Of a DNA stretch of 12,243 nt, positions 1 through 8,200 are shown piece by piece. The position numbers were made by a program, and so were the translations under genes. The DNA lies in contig CAYQTA010000018.1 of NCBI GenBank assembly GCA_964420365.1, positions 1 through 12,243 on the forward strand, written 5' to 3'. The notes below the pieces were generated by a model. That model did no database searches, was not told the DNA's origin, and saw only the letters and a list, made by a program, of their open reading frames with translations. The stretch comes from JAMOQA01 sp964420365 (GTDB lineage: Bacteria; Acidobacteriota; Polarisedimenticolia; J045). The stretch's first letter is position 1. Each line of letters starts with the position of its first letter.

Positions 1-181
1 CCATGGCCCGGACGGCGACTGGCCCCTCCTCGAGAAGCTGAAGGGCCGGCCGGCCGACGAGCTCTACGAGCAGCTCGGGCGGCTCCCCGAGATCAACGAC
101 ATGATGCCCGCCTTCGAGGGGACCGACGCCGAGCGCCGGGCCCTCGCCGAGTTCCTCGCCGCCGGCGGGGACGGGCAGTGA
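1..181 (+). CDS. C-type cytochrome, C-terminal fragment (5' end outside window)
   Basis: Reading from base 2 gives 59 residues to the TGA at 179-181. They begin HGPDG; base 1 is a C, consistent with the last base of a Cys codon, so the window opens inside a CxxCHG heme-c attachment motif. About 30 residues on is MMPAF, the usual placement of the distal Met ligand of a class I cytochrome c (Met at residue 35 of the fragment). It is followed by the family's C-terminal helix, a TDAERRALAEFL-type stretch. This is one complete cytochrome c domain minus its start; what lies upstream is unknown. The stop is 16 bases before the CydA-like gene on the same strand, so the two are probably co-transcribed and this domain may pass electrons to it. 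The heme-c call rests on family motifs. It could equally be the last domain of a multiheme protein. Confidence 0.8.
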   Translation, partial: HGPDGDWPLLEKLKGRPADELYEQLGRLPEINDMMPAFEGTDAERRALAEFLAAGGDGQ

Positions 182-182
182 G

Positions 183-190
183 AAAGGGGG
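183..190 (+). promoter_or_regulatory. Ribosome binding site that decides the start of the CydA-like gene
   Basis: The purine run AAAGGGGG ends 7 bases before the ATG at 198 but only 1 base before the in-frame GTG at 192. Spacing therefore favours ATG 198 over the longer GTG start, which would add only two residues. Confidence 0.55.
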
Positions 191-197
191 TGTGACG

Positions 198-1310
198 ATG
201 CTGCCGCTGGCGACGATCCCCCATCCCGATCCGATCCCGATGCCCACGCCGTTCTGGCTGGCGTGGTTCCTCCTGCTGCTGACCTTCTTCCTGCACGTGG
301 TTCCGATGAACCTGGCCTTCGGCGGGGCCGTGATCGGGGCATTCCTGCGCGCCCGCAGGGACGATCCCCGGGCCGCCCGGGTCGCCCACTGGATCGCCAA
401 GGGTCTCCCCTCGACCATCGCGGCGACGGTCACGATCGGCGTGGCGCCCCTCCTCTTCGCCCAGGTGCTCTTCGGGCGCCTCCTGTTCACGACCTCCGTG
501 CTGATGGGCTGGTTCTGGTTCGCGGTGGTCCCGGTGCTGATCCTCGGCTACTACGGCGCGTACCTGGTCTCGTTCCGCGAGGAACGGCTCGGAACCTGGC
601 TCGTGCCGGTCTCCTGGTTCACGGTGGCCTCCCTCGCCTACGTCGGTTTCATGTTCGCCAACAACATGACGATGATGCTGCGCCCGGAGGCGTTCGCCGG
701 CATGTACCGGGCGAGTGCCGCGGGACTGCACCTGAACCTGGCGGACCCGGTCTTCTGGCCCCGCTGGCTGCACATGGTCACCGGCTCCCTGGCCGTCGGA
801 GGCCTCGGCATCGCCCTGCTCGGGTTCTTCCGCCGTGGCCGGGAGCCGGAGCCGGGAGAGCTGGCGATGCGGTACGGGTTGCGCTGGTTCGGGGTGCTGA
901 CGTTCGTCAACCTGCTCCCGGCGCTGTGGCTGCTCTTCGTCCTGCCCGAGCCGGTCAGGGCACGCCTCCTGGGCGGGTCGCTGATGGCCCTCGGGTTCCT
1001 CCTCGTCGGGGCGCTCTGCGGGATCATCGCCGCCGTCCTCGCGCTCCGGGCCGCCGGCGCGCACGACCCGGCCGCTGGCATCCCGGCGACGGTCGGCTCC
1101 CTCCTCCTCGCGCTGGTTTTCATGATCCTCAACCGGGACCAGGTCCGGCGGGGGTTCCTCGAGATCGCGGGGTTCCAGCCGACGAAGTGGGTCGAACCGC
1201 AGTGGGGCCCGATCATCCTGTTCTTCGTCTTCCTCGTCGCGACGATCGTCACCGTCTTCTGGATGGTCCACGCCTTCCTGTCCGGCGGCAAGCAGACGAC
1301 CGGCGCGTGA
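198..1310 (+). CDS. CydA-like membrane subunit of a cytochrome bd-superfamily oxidase, c-cytochrome linked
   Basis: 370 residues from ATG 198, with about nine hydrophobic segments (near 20-50, 72-92, 101-125, 133-155, 190-211, 230-249, 258-284, 296-311, 335-361). The pattern matches CydA. His33 lies in the first segment followed by VP and a glycine-rich stretch, like His19 of E. coli CydA. GVAPLLFAQVLFG resembles CydA's GVATGIPMEFQFG. DPVFWPRWLHMVTG resembles NPVAQVKFVHTVA, which places His192 at the E. coli His186 heme b558 ligand. It is shorter than canonical CydA (about 520 residues) and lacks the long periplasmic quinol loop. By eye, the positions of E. coli Glu99 and Glu107 hold non-acidic residues in VLMGWFWFAVVPVL. 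The preceding c-type cytochrome suggests cytochrome c rather than quinol as electron donor, as proposed for c-heme-containing branches of the bd superfamily. No CydB is visible in the window. The family call is good; donor and oxygen reactivity are inferred. Confidence 0.8.
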   Translation: MLPLATIPHPDPIPMPTPFWLAWFLLLLTFFLHVVPMNLAFGGAVIGAFLRARRDDPRAARVAHWIAKGLPSTIAATVTIGVAPLLFAQVLFGRLLFTTSVLMGWFWFAVVPVLILGYYGAYLVSFREERLGTWLVPVSWFTVASLAYVGFMFANNMTMMLRPEAFAGMYRASAAGLHLNLADPVFWPRWLHMVTGSLAVGGLGIALLGFFRRGREPEPGELAMRYGLRWFGVLTFVNLLPALWLLFVLPEPVRARLLGGSLMALGFLLVGALCGIIAAVLALRAAGAHDPAAGIPATVGSLLLALVFMILNRDQVRRGFLEIAGFQPTKWVEPQWGPIILFFVFLVATIVTVFWMVHAFLSGGKQTTGA

Positions 1311-1331
1311 CGGATTCCCGGTGGAAAGCAG

Positions 1332-1357
1332 CGCGGGGCCCCGGCCGGGGCCCCGCG
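1332..1357. terminator. Perfect 26-bp palindrome between convergent genes, probable bidirectional terminator
   Basis: An 11-bp GC-only stem (1332-1342 with 1347-1357) flanks a GGCC loop, and the whole 26 bases equal their own reverse complement. It begins 22 bases after the oxidase subunit stop and 23 bases after the stop of the minus-strand receiver/PilZ-like gene, so it can serve both transcripts. There is no clear T-run on either side, so strictly it is a strong hairpin at a terminator position rather than a textbook intrinsic terminator. Confidence 0.65.
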
Positions 1358-1379
1358 TCGCGTCCTTCCCGGGAGAGGC

Positions 1380-2861
1380 TCATCCTCCCTGGAACTCCCG
1401 GCGGCGGGCCTCCATGATGATCTCCTGCACGTGCCGCCGGAGGAGGGTCTGGTAGCGGTCGCCACCCACCCCCATGAAGGCCACGCGGACCGGGCGCTTC
1501 GCCGGGGACGTCTCGAGGACCCGGCCATGGAGCCGGGCAATCCCGCTGGAGAGCAGGGAAGGCACCACGACGTGGGCCCGGGCCTCCGCCGCCACGTCGA
1601 GGGGCAGCTCGAGGGTTGCCCCGACCTCGCAGAGGGAGGTCAGGCGGCCCGTTCCCCGAACGATGGCGTGGGAGAACCGGTGCTCGCGCGCCAGGTAGAC
1701 GCGGTCCGGGAAGTCCTCGTCCGGGAAGGGCGCGAGCCGGTCCAGCAGCTCGTTCCAGGCGTCCCCGTCCCCCGTGTCCGGCACGTCGAGCGACGTCCCC
1801 CTCGCGGCCAGCTTCTCCCAGACCTTCTCCTCTCCGGGGGGCCCGAACGGAACGACCGGAGGCCCCTCGGCCGTCGCCCGGAGCAGCTTGCTCGCGAGAA
1901 GCGGCTCGGCCAGGTCCGGCAGGCGCGGATGGACGAGCAGCAGGGAGGGAGCGAGGTGGGGCAGCGCCTTCGCCAGCTCCTCCACCGAGCGGATCCAGCG
2001 CAGCGCCCACGTGCGCGGGTCGAGCACGGCCGCGATCCGCGTCATCTGGGCCGGGCGCTCGCACAGCACGGCGAGCTTCCGCTTGCGGGGCGCCGCGGCG
2101 AACTTCTCGGCACGAATCGCGGCGGCGAGATCGACGGCGGACTGGTCCCGCAGCGGGTCGAGGTCGTCGGGGACCTCGTCGAGGACCTCCAGCTCGCTGC
2201 GCATCCCGTGGTTGTAGAAGACGTCCTCCCGGGACGAGGAAACCACCCTCACCGCGAGCCGCTCCCGGCCGAGGGCGCGGACCAGGAACCCCTCGATCTC
2301 CTGCACCGACCCCTCCGGGAGGAGGACGTCGGTCTCGAGACGGAGTCGTCGCGGGGTCACCCAGCAGATGCGCGCCGCCCAGCCGAGACCGACGTCCTCG
2401 CTCACCCGCGCAACCGCGTACTCGTGGAAGCTGATCCCCCCTCCCCGTCCCCGGCGGCCGCCGAGGTACGTCCGCACGTGGGAAAGGAGCGTGCTCTCCT
2501 CGTAGGGCCAGTCGAGAACCTGGCTCGTCCCGACGAGGGCCAGGTGGTCCTTCTCGTGGTCCCCCGTCGGGCTGGCCAGGAGGATCACGGGGATGTGCCG
2601 GGTACGGGGGTCGTTCCGGAGCCGCTCCAGCGGTGCGAAGGAAGCCGGCTGGGCGACGACGACGAGGTCCGCTCCCTCCCGGGCCGCCATCACGACGAGG
2701 GTCGCCGCCTGCTCGACGCCGATCACCTCGACGCCGAGCTCCGCGGCGCGGGACGCCAGGAACCGCGTGGTCGTCCCCCCGGCGTCCGAGACCAGGATCC
2801 GCGGCGGCTGGGCTCCCGACGGTTCGTCGAGAACCTCCTCCTCGGGCCGCTCGGGCGGCAT
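1380..2861 (-). CDS. Double pseudo-receiver protein with PilZ-like domains
   Basis: 493 residues from ATG 2861, with GGAG five bases upstream; no signal peptide or membrane segment, so cytoplasmic. Residues 21-133 have the alternating pattern of a response-regulator receiver (RILVSDAGG, DLVVVA, PVILLAS, LDWP). The phospho-accepting Asp position is Ala70 and the conserved Lys before Pro is Trp118, so it should not be phosphorylated. Residues about 143-230 form a beta-rich region (CWVTPRRLRLETDVLLP). Residues 262-380 look like a second receiver with His311 at the Asp position. Residues about 384-486 resemble a PilZ domain (YLAREHR, then EVGATLELP, IARLHGRVLE and VRVAFMGVG), but without the canonical RxxxR and (D/N)xSxxG cyclic-di-GMP motifs. 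The middle region may be a diverged copy of the last, making the protein a duplicated receiver-PilZ unit. The likely role is protein-protein signalling or scaffolding. Confidence is high that this is a gene, good for receiver-like folds, and modest for PilZ. Confidence 0.75.
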   Translation of the reverse strand: MPPERPEEEVLDEPSGAQPPRILVSDAGGTTTRFLASRAAELGVEVIGVEQAATLVVMAAREGADLVVVAQPASFAPLERLRNDPRTRHIPVILLASPTGDHEKDHLALVGTSQVLDWPYEESTLLSHVRTYLGGRRGRGGGISFHEYAVARVSEDVGLGWAARICWVTPRRLRLETDVLLPEGSVQEIEGFLVRALGRERLAVRVVSSSREDVFYNHGMRSELEVLDEVPDDLDPLRDQSAVDLAAAIRAEKFAAAPRKRKLAVLCERPAQMTRIAAVLDPRTWALRWIRSVEELAKALPHLAPSLLLVHPRLPDLAEPLLASKLLRATAEGPPVVPFGPPGEEKVWEKLAARGTSLDVPDTGDGDAWNELLDRLAPFPDEDFPDRVYLAREHRFSHAIVRGTGRLTSLCEVGATLELPLDVAAEARAHVVVPSLLSSGIARLHGRVLETSPAKRPVRVAFMGVGGDRYQTLLRRHVQEIIMEARRREFQGG

Positions 2862-3006
2862 GCCGGCTCCTTTCTCCCCCGTGTTGAACGTGGATCGACG
2901 GCCGGCGTCCGTCCACCCCCGACCACGGGGCGTGGAATGCCGGAGCCTCCCACACGGCGGGCGCGCGCGCGGTGCGGTGGCCCGCGTCCGCCGCGTGATG
3001 CGCGGC

Positions 3007-3034
3007 GCCCGGGCCGCCTCTCGGCGGCCCGGGC
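3007..3034 (-). terminator. Hairpin downstream of the S46 peptidase gene
   Basis: A perfect 12-bp stem (3007-3018 pairs with 3023-3034) with a 4-base loop, starting 28 bases past the peptidase stop on the minus strand. There is no U-tract. It lies in the 201-base gap 2862-3062, which otherwise holds only the leader of the receiver/PilZ-like gene. In that leader I could not identify a convincing promoter, although a short palindrome CCACG-GGG-CGTGG lies at 2923-2935. Confidence 0.6.
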
Positions 3035-3062
3035 ACGAAACCCCTTCGCTTCCCGGAGGCCC

Positions 3063-5144
3063 CTACCGCTGGAGGAGCTCCTTCACCAGGGCATCCGCGT
3101 GGTAGATCTTCCGCAGGGCCTCGATCATGCCGCCGGCGTGGACGGCGACCGCCCGGTTCGTGCGCTCGTCGTAGACGAACCTCCCGACGAGACTCTCGAT
3201 GTTCCCGTCGAAGATCAGCCCGACGAGCCGGCCCTCCCGGTCGATCACCGGGGACCCGGAGTTCCCGCCGATGATGTCGCAGGTGCTGACGAAGTCCAGG
3301 CGGGTCGCGAGGTCCAGCTTCTTCTCCGCACCGTTCCACCGCTCCGGCAGGGCCCACGGCGGCTGCCGGTCGAACGAGAGGCTCCGGTCGAACAGGCCGT
3401 AGAACGTCGTGAAGGGCGGCGCCTGGGTCCCGTTCATCGGGTACCCCTTCACGGTCCCGTAGGCGAGACGCAGGGTGAAGGTCGCGTCCGGGTAGGTGGA
3501 CTTCCCGTAGACGGCGAAGCGGGCCCGGCCGAGCTTCTCGCCGGCGATCGTCTGCAGGCTCTGGATCTTTTCCTCGTGCCACTTCGTGACCTCGCGGAGG
3601 AACGGATCCAGCTTCCTTGCCCAGGCGATCAGGGGATCCTTGCACCCGGCAACCGCTTCCCTGCCGCCCTCGACCAGTTTCCGTCGAAAGTCCGGGTCCC
3701 CGATCCTCGTTTTCGAGAACAGCTCGTGGGCGACCTCCTCCGGAGTCTTTCCACCGAGGGCCGCACGGATGAACGGGTCGTCATCACCGAGCTGCTCCCG
3801 GGCGATCTCGAGGAAGGTGACGGCCAGCCGCTCGTCCATCTCCGGGTAGACCGGGGCGGGGGAGAACATCCGGAACCGCAGCGAGTCGAGCTGCGAGTCG
3901 TGGAACCCGTCGAGGCGCTCGCCGTCCGGCTTCTCGATCTCCTCCACGTAGCGAACGATCGTCAGCGCCGTTCCCGCCATCCGTGACCACGGCAGGCGGC
4001 GCCAACGAAACTCCGCCATCCTCTCCTTCGCGCGGGCAAGCCACCGGTCGACCAGGTCCCAGGCGTCCCCGTACTTCTTCCTCAGCCCGGGATCCGACAT
4101 CACCTTCGCCCGGAACTCTTCCTCTTCCTTGCGCTTCTTCTCCATCAGGCGCTCGTCGAGGAGCCCCTCGTACTCGCCCGTGTAGGCCTTCAGACCGTTC
4201 CGTACGCCGAAGAGCATCCCCGTCGCCTGCCGACGCTGCTCGGGGCCCTCCGCGGCGTACTCCTCGAGCGTCTCGATCATTCTCCGCATCACGTCCAGGC
4301 GAACGGGGTAGCTGTAGTCCCGCAGGAACTCGAGTTCCGCCAGGGTGTACAGGCGATCGGTCTTGCCCGGGTGCCCGGAGACGAAGACGAGATCCCCCGC
4401 CTTCGGTCCGGCCGGGTTCCAGCGCAGCCACGCCGGGCTCCGGATCGGCTTGCCGTCCTCGTAGACCCGGAAGATCGCCATGTCGAGGTCGTAGCGCGGG
4501 TAGGTGAAGTTGTCCGGGTCCCCGCCGAAGAAGGCGATGTCGTCCTCGGGCGCGAAGACCAGGCGGATATCGGTGTACCTCTTGTAGCGGTAGAGCCAGT
4601 ACTCCCCGCCGTGGTACAGGGTGACCACGTCGGAGCGCAGCCCGGTCGCGTCGAGGCTCTCCTTCTCGATCTCCGCGATCCGCGCCTTGCGCGCCCGCAG
4701 CGCCTCCTCGTCGGACATCCCCGGCTTGACCGCCGCGAGGACCCGGTCGGTGACGTTCTCCATCGAGACGAGGACGTTCAGCTCGAGGTCCGGGCACTTC
4801 ATCTCCTCGTCCCGGGTCGCCGCGTAGAAACCGGTGTGGGTGTAGTCGTGCTCCCTCGACGACACCTTCTGGAGCTGGCCCCGGGCGACGTGGTGGTTCG
4901 TCAGGACCAGCCCGTCGGGACTGACGAAGGACCCCGAGCCCCCGTCGTTGAAGCGGACCGAGGCGAGCCGGACGTGGTCGAGCCACTCCCGCGTCGGGGT
5001 GAACCCGTACTTCTCCCGGAGCTGCTTCACCGGCGGGTTGTCGAAGGTCCACATCCCCTCGTCGGCGAGGGCGACGGGGGAGCCCGCCGCCACCAGGACG
5101 GCGCAGGCCAGGAAGGCGAACAGGACACGAACATGCTTCGTCAC
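3063..5144 (-). CDS. S46-family dipeptidyl-peptidase (DPP7-like), exported
   Basis: 693 residues from a GTG start with GAGGAGG eight bases upstream; the open frame continues to 5627 but the signal peptide fixes this start. Residues 1-27 are a Sec signal peptide ending ALA, and the mature protein begins DEGMW, the usual N-terminus of this family. S46 enzymes remove dipeptides from peptide N-termini in the periplasm. The triad is visible: His85 in LTNHHVA, Asp221 in the DNFTYPRYDLD stretch, and Ser629 in GGNSGSPV. The glycine 18 residues after the serine (Gly647, in FDGN) matches Gly673 of Porphyromonas gingivalis DPP7, which favours hydrophobic residues; DPP11 has Arg there for Asp/Glu. Length is close to the 700-720 residues of known members. 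The central 270-560 helical region is the cap domain. The gene is followed by its own hairpin and preceded by another, so it is probably monocistronic and has a nutritional role in peptide use. Exact specificity is inferred. Confidence 0.93.
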   Translation of the reverse strand: MTKHVRVLFAFLACAVLVAAGSPVALADEGMWTFDNPPVKQLREKYGFTPTREWLDHVRLASVRFNDGGSGSFVSPDGLVLTNHHVARGQLQKVSSREHDYTHTGFYAATRDEEMKCPDLELNVLVSMENVTDRVLAAVKPGMSDEEALRARKARIAEIEKESLDATGLRSDVVTLYHGGEYWLYRYKRYTDIRLVFAPEDDIAFFGGDPDNFTYPRYDLDMAIFRVYEDGKPIRSPAWLRWNPAGPKAGDLVFVSGHPGKTDRLYTLAELEFLRDYSYPVRLDVMRRMIETLEEYAAEGPEQRRQATGMLFGVRNGLKAYTGEYEGLLDERLMEKKRKEEEEFRAKVMSDPGLRKKYGDAWDLVDRWLARAKERMAEFRWRRLPWSRMAGTALTIVRYVEEIEKPDGERLDGFHDSQLDSLRFRMFSPAPVYPEMDERLAVTFLEIAREQLGDDDPFIRAALGGKTPEEVAHELFSKTRIGDPDFRRKLVEGGREAVAGCKDPLIAWARKLDPFLREVTKWHEEKIQSLQTIAGEKLGRARFAVYGKSTYPDATFTLRLAYGTVKGYPMNGTQAPPFTTFYGLFDRSLSFDRQPPWALPERWNGAEKKLDLATRLDFVSTCDIIGGNSGSPVIDREGRLVGLIFDGNIESLVGRFVYDERTNRAVAVHAGGMIEALRKIYHADALVKELLQR

Positions 5145-5152
5145 GGCCAGGT

Positions 5153-5159
5153 CCTCCTC
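5153..5159 (-). promoter_or_regulatory. Shine-Dalgarno that fixes the GTG start of the S46 peptidase
   Basis: GAGGAGG on the minus strand lies eight bases before GTG 5144. With the signal peptide starting there, it rules out the upstream in-frame starts of the longer open frame. Confidence 0.8.
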
Positions 5160-5161
5160 GA

Positions 5162-5176
5162 CGCGATCGGATCGCG
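5162..5176. promoter_or_regulatory. 15-bp perfect palindrome in the S46 peptidase leader, candidate operator
   Basis: CGCGATC-G-GATCGCG has two 7-base arms around one central base, just upstream of the peptidase ribosome binding site. A minus-strand TATCCT at 5186-5191 could be a -10 element, which would put the palindrome at about +1 to +18, a typical position for a repressor site. No good -35 is seen, because that position falls inside the efflux terminator hairpin. An RNA hairpin is the alternative, but a one-base loop is unfavourable. No regulator is identified. Confidence 0.35.
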
Positions 5177-5194
5177 GAAGACGGCAGGATACAC

Positions 5195-5227
5195 CGCGCC
5201 CCCCGGCAGGGGCGGCCGGGGGGCGCG
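5195..5227 (-). terminator. Terminator hairpin of the RND efflux operon
   Basis: A perfect 13-bp GC-rich stem (5195-5207 pairs with 5215-5227) with a 7-base loop, beginning 9 bases after the RND pump stop in the direction of transcription. No clear U-tract follows. Its position between the operon end and the peptidase promoter region supports termination or transcript-end protection. Confidence 0.7.
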
Positions 5228-5236
5228 AGCGGTGCT

Positions 5237-8200
5237 TCAGGCCCGGGCGAACGGCGCGCGCACCCGGGTGGCCAGGTCGTCGAACAGGGTGAAGAGGATC
5301 GGCACGTAGATCATCGTGAGGAACGTGGCCACGAGGAGCCCACCGATCGCGACGACCGCCAGGGGGGAGAGCCTCTCGAGGCCGATCGCCCACTCCATCG
5401 CCACCGGGATCATCCCGACTACCGTGCTGAAGGCGGTCATCAGGATCGGCCGGGTGCGCACGGAGACCGCGTCCAGGAGCGCCCGCTCCCGGGGGACGCC
5501 CCGCCGCAGCGCCTCGAGCGTGAAGTCGATCAGCAGGATCGAGTTCTTCACGACGATCCCGGCGAGCAGGATCATCCCCATCATCGACGGCATGCATCCG
5601 TGCTTGTCCGCGAGCAGCATCCCCCACGCGGCCCCGATCAGCCCGAGGGGAATCGCCGACATGATCGTCACCGGGTGGAGGAACGAGTCGAACGCGGGCA
5701 CGAGGGCGAAGTAGAGCAGGACCATGGCCAGGAGGAGCGCCCTGGCCAGCCGGCCGAACGACTCGTTCATCTGCTTCACTTCCCCCTCGTGGGAGAGGGT
5801 GTAACCGGGGGGCAGCTCAAGCCCCGCGAGGGCCTTCTCGACGTCCTCCTGGAGATGGGAGACCGGGCGCGTTCCGCGGTAGGCCTGGACGTCGATCGTC
5901 CGCTGGAGGCCCTGGTGGGTGATCTTCTCGGGGGTCGGCCGCAGGTCGATCCGCCCGAGGGCCGCGAGGGGCACGACCCCTCGGCGCGTGCGGACCGGGA
6001 ACGTCTCGAGGTCCCGGATCCGCGCCCTCTGGTCCGCCCGGAGCCGGACGATCCAGGGGATCCCCGACTGGTTGGGAATCCTCAGGGTCGAGGCGGGCAT
6101 CCCGCGCACCGCTCCCTGCAGTTGGGCCGCCAGCTCGGGCGGTGCGATGCCGTACCGCCCGAACGCCTCGGGATCGGCCCGGAAGACCGCCTCGAGGGTG
6201 TCGAGCCGCCAGGAGCGAGAGATCGACGTCAGGTCCCGGACGTGCTCCCGCAGGCGTCGCTCGACCTCCCGGGCGATCCGGTCGAGCTCCGCGAGGTCCG
6301 GCCCCGAGATCATCACGTCGACGGGGGCCCGGATCGACGAGAGCGGCGTCGCGCCGTACTCGAAGACGTCCAGCGAGGCGAGCCCCGGGACGTCCCGCAG
6401 GCGCTCCCGCAGCTCCTTCTCGATCTCCCAGATCGTCTTCTCCCGGTGGAACCGGTCGACCAGGTGAACGGTCAGCATTCCCTGGCGCACCGTCCGCTCG
6501 GCCCCGAACGAGATCACCGCCGGCTCGCTGCCCACGACGGAGGAGATCGTTTCCACCTCGGGTCGCCGCCGGAGTTCCGCCTCGATGCGGGAAAGGACGG
6601 CCTCGCTGCCCGTGAGCGACCCGTTGGCGTCGGTCTCGTAACGGATCACCAGGATTCCCGTGTCCATGGGCGGCATCAGGTTTCGGCCGATCAGGGGCAT
6701 CTGGGCGAGGGAGACGACCAGCACGGCGACACCGACCACCAGGAACAGCCATCGGTGCCGCAGGCCGAGGGCGGCGAGCCAGCCGTAGAACGAGCGCAAC
6801 GGGTCGACGATGTACCGGTCGAGCCGATCGATTGCCCGCTCGATGGCGTTCGGACCCGCCCCCCGGGGGCGTCGCAGGATGACGGGCGCGAAGAGCGGAA
6901 TCACGGTGACCGAGACGACGTACGAGGCAAGGAGCGCGAGGGAGAGGGTCGTCGTGAACGGCCGCAGGACCGTCTGCACGTACCCGCCGATGAACATGAT
7001 CGGCACGAGCACCATCACGAGGCTGTAGGTCCCCGAGAGGATCGCGAGCATCACCTCCTGCGTCCCGCCGATCACGGCGGGACGCAGTTCCTCGCCGAGC
7101 TGTCGCCAGTGCCGGTCGATGTTCTCGAGGACGACGATCGTGTCGTCGACCAGCATCCCGACGGCGATGATCACCGCGGTCAGGGTCACGATGTTGAACT
7201 CGATCCCGAGGGCCCACATCGCGAGGAACGTCAGCAGGTAGGTGAACGGGATCGAGATCGCCGTCAGCAGCATGCTGCGGAGATCGCCGAGGAAGAGGAA
7301 GATCACCAGGATCGTCAGGATGATCGCGTCCCGCAGCGCTCCCTTCATGTTGGAGATCGAGAGGTCGATCAGGGTCGCCTGGTTGTCCGGGATCGAGAAC
7401 GCGATGCCCGGGAACTCGCGCTCGAGTTCCGGCAGCACGCGGGAGACCGCCGCGATGGTGTCGACCGCGTTGCCCCGCCGGGACCGCTGCACGTTGAGGG
7501 CGATCGCCGGCTCCCCGTCGCCGTGGTAGGCGCTCCGCGGTTCCACCTCGCCCCGGCGGATCTCGGCGACGTCCCCGAGGTGAACGTCTCCCCCCGGAAG
7601 GTGGGCGACGACGATCCGGCCCGCCTCCTCGGGCCGCTCGATGCGGCCGGTTCGCTTGAGCAGGAACTCCTCCCTGTCCCCGGTCACCAGTCCCACGGGC
7701 TGGTCCGCGTCGAACGCGAGGAGGGCCCGGCGCACGTCGAGGGCGGAGATGCCGTACCGGTCGAGCAGGTCCCGGTCCAGGCGCACGTCGATCGCCGGCT
7801 CGTGGGCGCCGAACACCTCGACGTTCGCCACCTCGGGGATCCGCAGCAGCCGGTCCCGCACCTCGTTCTCCGCGAGCTGGCGCACCTGGGCGAGATCCAG
7901 GGGAGATCCCTCGGCCGGCCGCAGGGCGATCGTCATCACCGCGGGGGTCGCCGAGGAGACCTTGAAGATCATCGGGGGCCGGATGCCAACCGGCAGCTCG
8001 GCCCGGATCCGGTCGAGCGCGTTGCTCACGTCCGTCGCCGCCGCGTCCAGGTCCTTCGAGTACCGGAACTCGACCGTGACCGCCGAGACCTCGTCCCGGC
8101 TGGTCGACGTGACCAGGCGGACCTCCTCGATCCCCTGGACCTCGGTCTCGATGCGCCGGGTCACGTCCGCCTCCACGTCGGCGGCGGAGGCTCCCGGCCA

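Noticed and set aside
93..1271. Minus-strand open frame of 392 codons opposite the CydA-like gene
   Set aside because: The translation is almost entirely hydrophilic and repetitive (Asp, Glu, Arg, Gln, Pro), the complement of codons for a membrane protein; it has no start signal or family motif.
2923..2935. Short palindrome CCACG-GGG-CGTGG upstream of the receiver/PilZ-like gene
   Set aside because: A five-base arm in a sequence of this GC content is expected by chance, and no promoter elements flank it; mentioned only as part of the gap description.
1431..3986. Plus-strand open frame of 851 codons, and the 798-codon minus-strand frame at 1249-3645
   Set aside because: Both span the intergenic gap and run out of frame across the receiver/PilZ-like and peptidase genes. 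Low-complexity charged and Pro-rich translations mark them as shadows.
5145..5627. Upstream extension of the peptidase frame (to 854 residues)
   Set aside because: It would precede a clear signal peptide and overlap the end of the pump gene and a terminator; GTG 5144 has an excellent ribosome binding site.
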